Shown: positions 1 through 11,424, counted from the stretch's first letter. The stretch: 64,000 bases of DNA from Helianthus annuus (GCF_002127325.2 NC_035449.2:78902693-78966692); one strand, 5' to 3'. Notes: generated by a model not told the origin, from the letters alone. Program-made: numbers and translations.

Positions 1-1
1 C

Positions 2-850
2 TTCTGGCTTCGTGAAGTCCACTTTCTAGGCCACATAGTGAACAAGGATGGGATCCATGTTGATCCATCCAAGGTAGACTCGATCAGAAACTAGCCTGCA
101 CCACGTACGCCAACGGAAATACGCCAATTCTTGGGTTTGGCGGGTTACTACAGACGGTTTATTAAAGACTTTTCAAAGATTGCTCAGCCGCTTACGTTAC
201 TGACACAGAAGGGTGTCACCTATCGCTGGGGAGAGCCCCAGGAGACTGCTTTTCAGCACTTAAAGGATAGACTTTGCAGTGCACCTATCCTCTCATTGCC
301 AGAGGGCACGGACGATTTTGTAGTATATTGTGATGCATCCATCCAAGGTCTTGGATGTGTGTTGATGCAGCGCGACAAGGTCATTGCTTACGCTTCGCGC
401 CAACTTAAGATTCATGAACGGAACTACACGACGCACGACTTAGAGCTGGGAGCTGTTGTTTTCGCGCTTAAGATATGGCGACACTACGTGTGCGGTACCA
501 GGTGCACGATTTACACCGATCACAGGAGTCTCGAGCATATCCTTAAGCAGAAGGATTTGAACATGCGTCAACGACGATGGGTCGAACTACTGAACGATTA
601 TGAATGCGCCATCAAGTACCATCCAGGCAAGGCCAATGTTGTGGCTGACGCCCTCAGTCGGAAAGACACTTTACCTCGGCGCGTGCGAGCGCTACTGCTT
701 ACGATTCAGTCTAGCCTTCCTGCACAGATACGAGATGCTCAGGTAGAAGCATTGAAACCAGAAAACGTTAGGGCCGAAGCCCTACGCGGCTCACGACAGC
801 GGTTAGAACAGAAGGCAGACGGCGCCTACTATGTAACGGGGCGTATTTAG
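2..850 (+). pseudogene. pol: Chromovirus pol fragment: end of RT and RNase H
   Basis: Carries the end of the reverse transcriptase (the GYYRRFI motif just before RNase H) and a Ty3-type RNase H. Counting from the Met at 131, the acidic residues are Asp68 (YCDAS), Glu105 (DLELG), Asp130 (YTDH) and Asp173 (VADALSR), so the active site looks intact. The frame opens at the window edge; the first part of pol lies outside. Two in-frame TAG codons break it: at 92-94 and at 848-850, the latter just before integrase. Both sit where the family normally has Trp (TGG), so each is one G-to-A change. The frame continues without a shift into the integrase. Assignment to the Tekay/Del chromovirus group rests on the downstream chromodomain and long LTR. 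It would act in the virus-like particle, removing RNA after cDNA synthesis. Confidence 0.9.
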
Positions 851-2242
851 GTCCCACTTTATGGCGGTCTACGCGAACTTGTAATGGATGAAGCACACAA
901 GTCTCGCTATTCGGTACATCCAGGGTCAGATAAAATGTACCACGACATCAGAACTACTTATTGGTGGCCTAGCATGAAGGCCCACATCGCTACTTATGTC
1001 GGCAAGTGCTTGACCTGTGCGAGAGTCAAGGTTGAATACCAGAAACCAGTGGGTCTACTTCAGCAACCCAAGATACCGCAATGGAAATGGGAAGAAATTT
1101 CCATGGATTTCGTTACGGGCTTACCCAGATCCCAGCGTGGGAATGATACCATATGGGTGATCGTGGATCGACTCACCAAGTCTGCACACTTTCTGGCTAT
1201 AAAGGAAACGGATAAGTTCTCCACCCTCGCAGACGTCTATCTTAAAGAAGTTGTTTCGAGGCACGGGGTGCCCACATCCATCATTTCGGATCGCGATGCA
1301 CGATTCACGTCAGAACTATGGCAAGCGATGCACAAATCTTTCGGCTCACGGTTAGACATGAGCACAGCATATCATCCTCAGACGGATGGGCAGTATGAGC
1401 GAACGATCCAAACTCTTGAAGACATGCTTAGGGCATGCGTTATTGATTTCGGCAACGGCTGGGAAAAGCATCTTCCTTTGGTAGAGTTCTCGTATAATAA
1501 CAGTTATCACACCAGCATACAAGCCGCTCCATTCGAGGCATTGTACGGACGTAAATGCCGGTCACCTCTCTGTTGGGCAGAGGTGGGGGATAGTCAGATT
1601 ACGGGTCCAGAAATTGTAGTGGACGCCACAGAAAAGATTGCACAAATACAACAACGCATGGCGGCAGCACGCGACCGTCAGAAAGCCTACGCGGATAAGC
1701 GTAGAAAGCCATTGGAATTTCAGGTCGGGGACCGGGTTTTACTAAAAGTCTCACCCTGGAAGGGTGTGGTTCGTTTTGGCAAACGGGGCAAACTAAATCC
1801 GCGGTACGTCGGACCATTCGAAATCATTGAGAAAATCGGCAAAGTGGCCTGCAAGTTGAACCTACCAGCTGAACTCGGTGCAGTTCACAATGTCTTTCAC
1901 GTGTCGAATCTGAAGAAGTGCCTGTCAGATGAGACCCTCATAATTCCTTTTAAGGAACTCACTATTGACGAGCGGTTGCAGTTCGTCGAAGAACCTGTAG
2001 AAATCACGGACCGGGATGTAAAGGTCCTCAAAAACAAGAGAATCCCTCTTGTTCGAGTACGTTGGAACTCCAAACGTGGCCCAGAGTACACCTGGGAACG
2101 CGAAGACAGGATGACAGAAAAGTACCCCCAGTTATTCGAAACCAATGCAACAACTACTGAGGCTGAAGCTACTACTTCGGAATTTCGGGACGAAATTCCA
2201 GATCAACGGGGGGAGGATGTGACACCCCAGGAAAACCAGTGA
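851..2242 (+). pseudogene. pol: Chromovirus integrase with C-terminal chromodomain
   Basis: Same frame as the RNase H fragment, after the TAG at 848-850. Counting from the Met at 884, the zinc-binding HHCC is His5, His12, Cys42, Cys45. The catalytic triad is Asp75 (SMDFV), Asp136 (SDRD) and Glu172, with exactly 35 residues between the last two (DD35E). A GPFEII-type module follows. A chromodomain lies at about residues 365-425, with the aromatic pattern [15 protein letters not shown]. Chromodomains of this clade are thought to direct insertion to heterochromatin by reading histone marks. From 884 to the stop at 2240 the frame is open, so this is the best preserved part of the element. Tyr171 stands where Ser is usual in this motif. 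Confidence 0.93.
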
Positions 2243-2305
2243 ACGATACAACTTACCTAGCTTCCTCAGTGAGTGCATACCAAATTTCGGGACGAAATTT
2301 CTTTT

Positions 2306-2318
2306 AAGTTGGGGATAA
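2306..2318 (+). other. Polypurine tract of the chromovirus
   Basis: A purine-rich AAGTTGGGGATAA lies immediately before the LTR start TGTGACAAC. It is the expected plus-strand primer site of the element. The sequence matches the general pattern of chromovirus polypurine tracts. Only the 3' copy is inside the window. Confidence 0.8.
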
Positions 2319-4736
2319 TGTGACAACTCGTATTTCCAAATCGACCTTTGTACTTTGATGTAACGTATGTGTACGATATGTGACTATTATGAAAATGAAT
2401 GTTAAGTGAATGTTATGTTAACACGTGCTTGTGAATGATTATGCGAATGATTATGTGATTATGTTACTTGAGCCCAAACCGCACAACACTCACACTCGCA
2501 CAAGCCCACTTGCTTGGGGCCGTATCTTATGAAATCGGACCAGAAGGGGCAGCCGTGATGGGCCGGCCCACTTCTCTTCTACGTAAACAAACAAACACCC
2601 TTAGGGGGATTGTTCTCTCATTTGTCACAAAAACACAATACACACACAAAACCCTAGCTTTCTCCTCTCTCTCTTTCGCGAACCGAAGGCAGCCAAGCTT
2701 TCCTCCTCGCCGAAGCTTTCTTGTAATCGGATCACCCTCTTTCCTACGGTTAGTGTTTGGTTATTAGCTTGATCATATGATTTATTGTTGTGTAAATTGT
2801 GGTGATAGGGTGCTCTTGATAAACCGGCTTTCATGTGTAGTATGCATAGATTATTATAGGTTGATAATTGAATGATGAAAATGATGTTGATGATTTAGAT
2901 CGAATGCATGATGGATCGGCTGTTGTATGATGCTATTCGGGTGAATATTGTTTACATGTTTGATGTTAGGAATCAAGAACACGAACCTAGATTATATGTT
3001 TAATCGTTTTGAATATTGTTCATGTTGATCTTGATAGAGTTCATAAGGATCTTGAGATAAAAACCATGTATTGATCGGTATGCTTTGCTTAAGGTTATGG
3101 AAATTGTGTTAATTGATAATTGTTAAAGTTGGAAACTATTGAAATTGGTCAAAGGAATTAATTGGAATTGTAACTGATTTGCTTAATTCACGAAAGTTGT
3201 TAGCCGGTCGCACAAGACATCTTGGTCGCACAAGATGTCCAATCGCACAAAAGGATCAGTCACACAATCTGATCCGATCGCACAAGTCATTGGGCTACAC
3301 ACTTACATTCAATTATGATACACTGTTGGGCCGGATGGCCCAAACTATCAATCGCACAAGTCTGGCCAGTCGTACAAGACCTGTCCAGTCGCACAAGGCC
3401 TGCTGGATCGCACATGCTGCATGTGTTTAACAATTGGGCCTCTAAGCCCAAAACGAGTCACACAAGACACATGGACCGGGCTGGATAGTTGTTGTAACGT
3501 TGTTAAGCTGTTGGGCCGATCAGCCCAAGTAGAACCGCACAAGCCCATATCCGATCGCACAACCCAACCGGATCGTACAAGATCAGTTGGATCGCACAAG
3601 ACATTTACACGTTATTAGTTGGGCCGAGACCTTTATGTTTGATTTGTTATATATTGGGCCGGGTGATGTTTGGGCTAGACATTTATATCGCATAAGATGG
3701 TTGGGCTCGCACAAGCTCAATGGCCCAACCATCCGAGACGCATAAGTGGTGAATGTTATGCTTTGACTGTTTACGTGCTATACGTGTTGCTATGATTTAT
3801 ACGTGCATTACTTGAAGTCAAAACCTGACTTGTGTGGTAACCCTGTTAGGACGTGGTTGACCACCTTTAGTTCAAGAAACCCTGTTTGTGTATCTGCCGA
3901 GCAATCCAAGGTGAGTTCACACAGCCAAGGCATGGGATTCCCGGGTTGGGAATTGGGTTGGAATGTTTAATATGGAATGATTACTCGTACTTACGCAATC
4001 ACTGGACTATAGACCATCGTCCTCAGGATAGTCAGGACACTTACGTAAAATCTACATAAACTAGTATCTACCATTGTCTCCCGGGTCGGGAGGACACTTA
4101 CGTAAATCCTGCGTAACCTAATACCCACTACTGTCTTCCGGGTCGGAAGGACACTTACGTAAATCCTACGTAAACCCCACGCGTACCACTGTCCTCGGGG
4201 AAGGGCACTCACGTAAATCCTGCGTGACCTAGTACGTATTCCTGTTCTCGGTTTAAGAAGAACACATGGTTGCAAATAGTCTAGTAAGTACCATAATGGG
4301 AAGCCCCCATTATAAAGGATAAATGTGAGAATCCCTCACCAGTAGTATATGCTTGTATGGGAAGCCCCCACTAGATGAACATACGCATTATTAATACGAA
4401 CTTACTTTCCGTGAACTCGCTCAACTAGTTGTTGATTATTTGCTGCATGCCTTGCAGGACTTTAGGTATTTATGGAGCTTGCACAAGGAGGAGCAGGTCG
4501 TTGTGGGCAATTGGATCGTGATTACTTATGTCATTTCATACATTAATACTTATGATTGGGTTTTTACATTAATGCTTCCGCTACACTTAATTATGTTGGT
4601 TTGATAAACCCCCTTTCGTATTGATGGATAATTATTACTATTTACTTACATGTTCAATATGATTGGTGGCTTGATCCTGGTCATGTCACGCTCCCAAGCG
4701 GTGGAACTCCGCGTGTGGGATTTTGGGGGTGTGACA
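2319..4736 (+). repeat. Chromovirus 3' LTR (2418 bp)
   Basis: Begins TGTGACAACTCG directly after the polypurine tract and ends GGGGGTGTGACA, so it has TG...CA ends and inverted termini. A leader-like stretch (AAACCCTAGC, pyrimidine-rich) lies near 2648-2690. An array of TCGCACAAG-type motifs runs 3190-3745, and an AAGGTGAGTTCACAC block (3908-3922) is shared with the LTR at 58617-63628. The right end interrupts the minus-strand ORF at 4737-6975. Of the TSD only the right copy (GGTTG, 4737-4741) is visible, because the left end of the element is outside the window. Four degenerate repeats of about 60 bp with a CACTTACGTAAATCC core occupy 4020-4260. Confidence 0.88.
3190..3745 (+). repeat. TCGCACAAG motif array inside the chromovirus LTR
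   Basis: About 16 copies of TCGCACAAG or near variants (TCGTACAAG, TCACACAAG, TCGCATAAG) occur in 550 bp, spaced 14-30 bp, mostly in one orientation. The intervening bases differ, so this is not a simple satellite. It lies downstream of the presumed transcription start, in the R/U5 part of the LTR. Open frames over this stretch are side effects of the repeat. Confidence 0.8.
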
Positions 4737-6975
4737 GGTTGGTGTAGTAAAAATGATCATGGCACATGTTTGAGAAACTTCTGCTGAAACAACTGGTGTC
4801 TCAGCAGCTGTTTGGTAAACATCTGCTGATACTTTTGTGTTCCCAACATCTATTGACAAAATGGGTGATGATGGTGTGGAAGGTATTTTCTCCTTCTTTT
4901 GTAGTGGTTTTTTTGGAGAAGGTTGGGATTTAGGTTGAGCAGGCAATACAATTTCTGTAGGATTAGCTTTTGAATCTGGTGGCAACTTTCTCAATGAATC
5001 TTTCTCCCCCTTTTTGGCATCATTATCATCATCATCATCTTTCTCAAAGATTGATGTAGAAGTGGAGCCAGTAAGTTCCAACAGATGTTCCTTAATGTTC
5101 ATAATGTCTGCTTGTGTGTCTTTATACCTGGCATCAACCAAATTTCTGGTAAATTTCAAAATGAAATTGCGATTACTTTCAGCCAAATTCCTCTGAACTT
5201 GAAAGATGGGTTGCATAGAATTCCAAAGCTCATTGGCAATTTCCTGTCTGCTAAGTTGACTTTTAAAAAGCTCTATCATCTGCTTAATCAATTCTTTCAT
5301 TTCAGTAACATCTGTTTCAATGTTAGACACTTTAACCGTCAAATCCTTATAAGTAAGTTCATCACCTACTTTAATAGGATCATCTGAATTGCCACCTGTA
5401 GTGATTGTTTTTATTTTGATAATAGGAGAAGTCTCCATATCATCAGAAACAGATGCGCCTTTTTCTTCGTTCTAGGGACTGCCCAGTGAAGCAGATATTA
5501 CAGTTGTAACCTCATCAGTAGTTGCCTTCAAAGGAGTCTTAATGATGTAACCACTGTCCAAACTGATCACCAATGGGTTCAACAGTTGTAGTCGCTGCTC
5601 CACTTAAACTACCACCAAGAGTTTCGTAATACTCAACGGAGATAACATCCTCAACTGTTTGTAGAATAGAAGATTTAATTGGTTCAGACGCAATCATTTG
5701 TTGCGATCTACTATCAGTAATGTGTGCATTAGAGGAACTGTTTTCTTTCTGAAATTCAATTGCTTCTAACAGAGGTAATATTGTTAATGAAACTTGAGCC
5801 GAGGGTTGTGGTGTAGAAAGAGTGATTGCCCTGGGAGAGGGACTTTTAAACATACTTTCATATGAAAGCTCTACTTCATGTTGTGGTGTCCCTGTACTTA
5901 CAACATGATCCTTTTGTGACGATACATGAGGAGTTTGGATGGGTTTAGATCTTTCCAATAACTGCGAAGATGTAGCAGCACTGGTTTCAAGTGACATTTG
6001 TGTTGCCACTGCATTAACCTCTGGAATCTCATCTTCCAGGGGAACCTTTTTATTTTGTTTGGTTTTGATGGACTTTTTGGATGTGACAGCTTTCTTTTTG
6101 CGTTTTCCTGGTGTGTGTTTCACAACATCGGTTGTGGTGTCATGATCAGCATGAGCAGTTCGCTCACTAACAAAAGTTTGAGCAACTGATGCAGACACAT
6201 CTAAAAGAGGCTCATCTCCCTTTTTTACAGTTGTTGAAACTTTTGACTCTTTATCCATAAGTTTAGTAAAAGTTTTACTTGTAAGACTATTTATTTGAAA
6301 AGCTACACCTTGTTCAAAATCTGTTTGTGACACTTGTTTTCGTAGGTAGAAGCTTAGAAGTCTGGGATACAACAAAAAAGCATTACTACGAACACCTTTT
6401 TTCAATTTTTTCACATTTTTCACATTATTCAACAAATCAGAAAATAGTGCTTTTGATAAATTGTAATAAGATTTTGTTAAAATAGCATAACCCAAATAAT
6501 GAATGTTCAAAGGTATCTCATTAAATGCGGTGGTCTTGGCTGAGAGACAAATTAAAAGAGTATGAAACAAAAATTTCATTGGCGGAGGGAAGTTTCGTTT
6601 GTAGATAGTAACTTCCTTTAATTGTGCATCATACCCTCTTTCAATGAACTCTGTATGAAGTTCAAATTTTTCAAACTTGATCTTACCTGCCAAGTCGTCC
6701 AATTCAAATGTAGTGGAAATTGTAAAGGGAGAAATTCGTACCACACTTTCCTTGACCTTAGATGTGATGGCAACTGGATTATTATCTTCAGCCTCTATTT
6801 CAGCATTAAACCAAAATTGTCGGAGTGTTTCTTTATGAACGGAAGCATCAGCAGTAAGAATTGATTTGTATTTCGATGACGTTAAAAGGTCAATTATTGA
6901 GTGATAGCTGGTATTTTTGCTAGTTTTCTCGGAGATGGGGAGGTAGTTGTGAGGGTTTTTGATGTTCAGAGACAT
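4737..6975 (-). pseudogene. ORF of unknown function, Copia-associated type, 3'-truncated
   Basis: Start chosen at the ATG at 6975-6973, the first ATG after a TATA box at 7107-7117. The N-terminal 230 residues hold a folded-looking region with the motifs LRQFWFNAEIE, PPPMKFLFHTLLICLSAKT and LLYPRLLSFYL. The rest is Ser/Thr/Lys-rich and probably disordered, with a lysine-rich stretch (GKRKKKAVTSKKS). From memory this N-terminal pattern recalls an ORF often found downstream of Copia pol in Asteraceae; that match is unchecked. The frame breaks near 5560 (frameshift) and at a TAG at 5472-5474. The continuing part (5438 to 4737) has a possible coiled coil and an Asp-rich run. The chromovirus LTR removes the 3' end. 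Biochemical function is unknown. Confidence 0.6.
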
Positions 6976-7106
6976 GATCGGAAAAGAAGGTGATTTGGGG
7001 ATGAAATAGGATTTAAATTGGAGGGTTTTTAATATGTTGGAAACTGTTTTCAAGAATTTTGAATTCGAGACTGCAGTGGTAGAACCTTGATTTAGGGATG
7101 AAACAA

Positions 7107-7117
7107 CTTTTATATAG
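7107..7117 (-). promoter_or_regulatory. TATA box for the 6975-4737 ORF
   Basis: The minus strand reads CTATATAAAAG. The first downstream ATG on that strand is at 6975, about 130 nt away, with no earlier ATG. That layout fits a plant core promoter. The AACAGATG-rich segment begins just upstream. Confidence 0.55.
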
Positions 7118-7139
7118 GGAGAAGAAGTGAATGCTGACG

Positions 7140-8640
7140 TGGCAGTAATTACAAATATTTGATGGCTAAGATCTGTCCACGTGAGAAGCTCTCTTGCGCC
7201 AACCGATGACAGTTGTTTGGAAACCTCTGTTGGTCGTTGGGAACAGTGTGAGTCAAACAGTCGTTAGATAAACAAAAGTTATGAGAACAGATGATAACTT
7301 TTAGCAGTTGTTTTATTTTTAGCTAACATCTGCCCACGTCAGAACCTCTATTGTCATAATAGATGACAGTCAGCAGTTTAGTAAATTAACAGTCATTAGC
7401 ATAAACAGAAATTATGACAACAGACGGTAACCTTTAATAGTGGATGTATTTTTAGGCAAGCAGAAGTTTCAAAAACAGTTTTTTTTTTCAATTGGTGTAA
7501 CTCAACAATCGTAATTCTAACATCTGTTATTAGCCCAACCACTGTTAGTATCAAATCCTCTGTTAAGCATTTTAAGATTGAATATCATTTGTTGTTCGTT
7601 AACATCTGTTGACCCATAGCAGACCTTTGCATCTTCAGACATTTATTCATCAGCAGATGCTCTCTTTTGTCAGACTTTAGACACAAATACACACCTTTTA
7701 TAACACAAAAATATACGGTAAATCCTTCCAAAAAATTGTTGTTGATAAAAAAACTATATAATAATACTTATAGCGGACGTTATATAATAATACTTATTCA
7801 TCATTTTTATCAACCACTGTTGACCCATAGCAGACCTTTGCATCTTTAGACATTTATTCTTATGCAGATGCTCTCTTTTGTCAAACTTTAGCTACAACAC
7901 ACCTTTTATAACACAAAAATATAGGTAAATCCATCCAAAAAATTGTTGTTGATAAAAAAAATTATATAATAATACTTATAGCAGATGTTATATAATAATA
8001 CTTATTCATCATTAGCCCAACCACTGTTAGTATCAAACCCTCTGTTAAGCATTTTCAGATTTAATATCATCTGTTGAACCATATCAGACCTTTGCATCTT
8101 CAGACATTTATTCATCAGCAGATGTTCTCTTTTGTCAGACTTTAGCTACAACACAAATTTTATAACACCAAAATATACCGTAAATTCTTCCAAAAAACTG
8201 TTATTGATAAACAAAATTATATAATAATACTTAAAGCAGACGTTATATAATAATACTTATTCATCATTAGCCCAACCACTGTTATTATCAACAGTCGTTA
8301 GAATACACAGTTGTTTCATCATCAGCAAATGTTCTCTTTTGCCAAACTTTAACTACAACAGACCTTTTACAACTCGAAGTATTGACTCTCTGTAATTTGC
8401 AGGAGCACAAATTCTTCAAAAAATTGCTATTTCTGATCAAATTCTAAACATTTGTTTTATCTTTTTATCATCTATTCACCATCAAACCAACCCTTCATAG
8501 TATTAAACATCTGTTGACTTACCAAACAGATGTTCAAACACAATTCAACATGAACATAATCTAAATCTTACTCAAACACTAAATAACTAAAAACAAAACA
8601 CAACTTGTTCAAACATAATTCAACATGAACATAATCTAAA
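7140..8640. repeat. Noncoding segment with CAGATG/CATCTG motifs and a three-copy tandem repeat
   Basis: No gene seen. The segment is scattered with AACAGATG / CATCTGTT variants in both orientations. Between about 7530 and 8290 there are three direct copies of a unit of roughly 210-255 bp. Anchor points: GCAGACCTTTGCATC near 7618, 7830 and 8078, and TTATATAATAATACTT at the end of each unit. The first copy carries extra sequence (TAGCCCAACCACTG at 7531, repeated near 8013 and 8267). A decayed partial copy continues to about 8370. Confidence 0.7.
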
Positions 8641-8705
8641 ATTTATTCATTTATTCATAACATTAAAACTAAAACTCCAATACTGAACAACATTAATTTT
8701 CAAAT

Positions 8706-9035
8706 CTAACAGTAACAGCAAGAATTAAGAAACTTTAGCTTCAACTCCCTCGATTGCTGAACCTCTCGATGTATGTCCTTCAACATCGCCATGAACTCCA
8801 CGTCTCTATCACCGCACTCTATATTACTGACAACACAAAGCTCACGAATAGAGGTTGAAGGCATCCGCATAAGATCTCTGGGAACCTGCTCTCTAGTGAA
8901 CAGGCCAACGTGCAATCCATCAAAACATCTCTTCAACTCTTGAAGAGTAGCCCTATCTTCATACACCTGTTCCTTGATTTTCCTAACAAAACGCTGCTTG
9001 AAATCCTCTGATTTTGTATTTGTGAATGATGCCAT
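8706..9035 (-). CDS. Small protein of unknown function, 109 aa
   Basis: ATG at 9035-9033, stop at 8706. Charged and probably alpha-helical: Lys/Arg/Glu-rich at residues 8-40 (KSEDFKQRFVRKIKEQVYED), a middle part with PRDLMRMP, then a helical stretch (FMAMLKDIHREVQQSRELK) and a Cys-rich end (NSCCYC). No family recognised. A TATA box lies about 90 nt upstream (9121-9128, minus). It is divergent from the ORF at 9473, with 437 bp between the two start codons. The intact frame and promoter argue for a real gene or a recent element-borne ORF; without homologues this is not settled. Confidence 0.5.
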   Translation of the reverse strand: MASFTNTKSEDFKQRFVRKIKEQVYEDRATLQELKRCFDGLHVGLFTREQVPRDLMRMPSTSIRELCVVSNIECGDRDVEFMAMLKDIHREVQQSRELKLKFLNSCCYC

Positions 9036-9120
9036 TTGAATAAACTATATTACTCGACTTTCCTGAAATTATGATATCTTCATAGGAAACGTGATGAAAA
9101 ACAGGTGAAGTGACTATGAG

Positions 9121-9128
9121 TTTATATA
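9121..9128 (-). promoter_or_regulatory. TATA box of the leftward small ORF
   Basis: The minus strand reads GTATATAAAC around these positions, about 90 nt before the ATG at 9035. A four-codon upstream ORF (ATG near 9081) lies between. With the TATA box at 9366 it frames a divergent promoter region of about 240 bp. Confidence 0.5.
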
Positions 9129-9365
9129 CTGAAATTTGGTGTTATGAAAACGTATACATTTAATATAAACATATTAATTAATGTATATTTCAAAACAACA
9201 ATCTTTTAATGCAAACACCTTTCCAAACCCCAATTTTTATAGGAAAACTGTAAAATTAAATACCAAGAAACCCAAGAGACAAAATTTCGAAGTTCAAAGA
9301 ACTAAAGCAGATTATCACAATTACAACTAAACTCTTCATTTACCATGTAGACACGTTTTTAAACT

Positions 9366-9374
9366 CTATAAAAG
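9366..9374 (+). promoter_or_regulatory. TATA box of the rightward small ORF
   Basis: CTATAAAAG lies 99 nt before the ATG at 9473, followed by an AC-rich leader, as expected for a plant core promoter. Confidence 0.55.
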
Positions 9375-9472
9375 ACCGATGATTACTTTTGATTCAAAAC
9401 ATCAACAAATTGTCCTAAAAATCACTTTCTGTCAAAAATTATTCCAAATCAGAAAACCAACAAAAAATCTAC

Positions 9473-9826
9473 ATGGCAAACTTCAGCTTCTACCATTGGT
9501 CAGACACCAGCAATGTTAAAACACACTTCTCCATGTGGTCACTCAAAGAACAAAGAACAGACGAAGAACTAAACAGGAAAGTCGACATAATAAATGACAC
9601 TAATTACAACAAAACCTGGAACAACATAGCATTGCTCGATGAAGTCCTCCACTCTCCTCCATCAGATTTCTAGAAGAATGCAGAGGAGTTTCTGACACAA
9701 CTTCTAAAACTAGATCAGAAAATCTGCAACATGATAACTGACCTGAAAATCAAAAGAGAACATGAAATCACATGGAGAAAGGCCAGAGTCTATGAAATCC
9801 TAGCAAGTGTTAACTCTAGCGTGTAA
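9473..9826 (+). pseudogene. Small protein of unknown function, 117 codons with one internal stop
   Basis: ATG at 9473. The frame is open for 66 codons, meets TAG at 9671-9673, and then continues open to TAA at 9824-9826. The second part (for example EFLTQLLKLDQKICNM and REHEITWRKARVYEIL) looks helical, so the stop is probably a recent lesion or a readthrough codon. No family recognised. An AT-rich tail with AATAATATAAAC follows at 9836-9900. It pairs with the 9035 ORF as a divergent couple and is convergent with the 10294 ORF. Confidence 0.45.
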
Positions 9827-9907
9827 TCCTTTATAAATATTTCTTTAAATTTGTATTTTCTATGTAATAGCTCATTTTAATAATATAAACATACATCTTA
9901 AAATATT

Positions 9908-10294
9908 CTAAAATTTCAGTGTCTCTAAAAAACTCTGAACATCATCAACAGTTGTACTACATCTTAAAATAAGAAATAAACCTAACATGCAAAGGGCGAA
10001 ACAGAACTGTTGTACTACATCTGACTTTTCACGATATTGCACGAATCTATATATACTTTCTATAAAACCATGGAAGTCTCCCATCGAAGAAGATATCACA
10101 TGCAACTAATCACGATGTTGCAACAATGATACTGCAACATCGATACTGAAAGGTTGATGTGTGATGGGAAAGTTCATTGAAACGACGATGTTGGAACAAT
10201 GATACTGGAACGATAACATGTAAACATAATCACCAAACATTCGAACAAAAAAGTGTAATCGGAGATTAGCGGCTGAATCACGAGAAAGATGCAT
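9908..10294 (-). pseudogene. Small ORF with one internal stop, hydrophobic C-terminal half
   Basis: ATG at 10294-10292. A stop at 10106-10108 is followed in the same frame by 65 more codons. The second half has a hydrophobic run (FCFALCMLGLFLIL) that could span a membrane. A TATAAATA box lies at 10365-10372 on the same strand, about 70 nt upstream. No family recognised. Internal near-repeats (GATGTTGCAACAATGATACT / GATGTTGGAACAATGATACT) lie at 10111-10210 and could make the frame an accident. Confidence 0.3.
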
Positions 10295-10364
10295 TTGAGA
10301 GGCAGAGACACGCTCATAGATGTGAGCGGGAGAGATTCGAATGTCGAGCCAGATTATTAACCCT

Positions 10365-10372
10365 TATTTATA
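10365..10372 (-). promoter_or_regulatory. TATA box upstream of the 10294 ORF
   Basis: The minus strand reads CTATAAATAAGG, 71 nt before the ATG at 10294. An out-of-frame ATG lies between them, so use of this start is uncertain. Confidence 0.4.
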
Positions 10373-11420
10373 GGGTTAGAATATATAGGGTTTGAATTTT
10401 GAATTTTGAATTTTGAATGTGGAGCCAGAATTTTGAATCTCAACAGATGTTTATTGGCGAGTGACATGCATTAATTGAAAATTACATATCCCCATGCATT
10501 TTAAAATTCAAATTACCTGCAATTTAGACACATCTGCTGCTAGATATACGTTTACCAAAGGAACCATCTGCTACTACATTGTATCTGGGCAGTGGTTTGC
10601 CCTTTGGAATGTGGGCCAGACCTTTAACACTTGAATACACAAGGCAGTGGTTTGATGTGGGCCAACTTGATTATTATAGTCTTTTAATATTAGGCTTTAT
10701 GATGTAATAATGAGATAAGAAAAGCCTTGTTGGACACCCTCTCAAGCTGACACATCAGCTTTCCTTATGTCACTTGGATTTCTCCTTTTATAGAAAGTAT
10801 AGATTATTACTTTTTTTTTGTGACATGGATAGGCAGAAGCTATCACTAAGCCAAGTTGGAAGCAACAAGCATGAAGCAGGAACTAGAAACCGAAATTAAT
10901 ATACAATTTACAACGTTATATATATATTACTGTGATCTACCAATATAGGACAATACTCAGTAGTCAATTCAATACGATATGTCGTGCGCGGATACGGGCA
11001 ACATGTTTCTGATGTTAACAACAATTAACAGAGTAACAGTTTAACAATTAACACTAAACCGACGAACGAACCTTTTGAGTTCTAAATCTTCTGATCAACA
11101 TTCTTGTTCGCGTCTCTGATCGATGTTGTTCTTATTCACATCTCTGAATCTTCTGTTCGTAGCAGCCAAGGCCCAGCGATTCAGCAAAGTTCTGATGAAG
11201 TGATGATGTTTAACTGTTCGTTACTCTGATAAGTTTGTTCGTCTCGTCCTTTCAGATTCCAGGAGTCCATGAAATTGCCATCGTGTGTTATAATTTATAT
11301 TAAAATCATATTAGTATTGGGCCAATAAACCTAATGTGCAGTGAGCTAAATTATAAACTATTAAAATGTATTTGATAATGGGCCGATATTGGAATTGGTA
11401 TGTGTTTACATTTTTTTACA

Positions 11421-11424
<4 letters not shown>
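10373..11424. other. AT-rich noncoding stretch, no gene seen
   Basis: Holds four tandem GAATTTT units at 10391-10415, a few more CATCTG motifs (10530-10575) and no long frame. 10600-11420 looks like decayed transposon DNA, but no terminal repeats were found. Confidence 0.5.

Noticed and set aside
3179..3618. Open frames on both strands in the chromovirus LTR
   Set aside because: They come from repeated TCGCACAAG units lacking stops; no domain, no conservation in the sister LTR at 58617-63628.
9036..9472. Divergent promoter region as a geminivirus-like origin
   Set aside because: No TAATATTAC nonanucleotide in a stem-loop was seen, and neither ORF resembles Rep or a coat protein.
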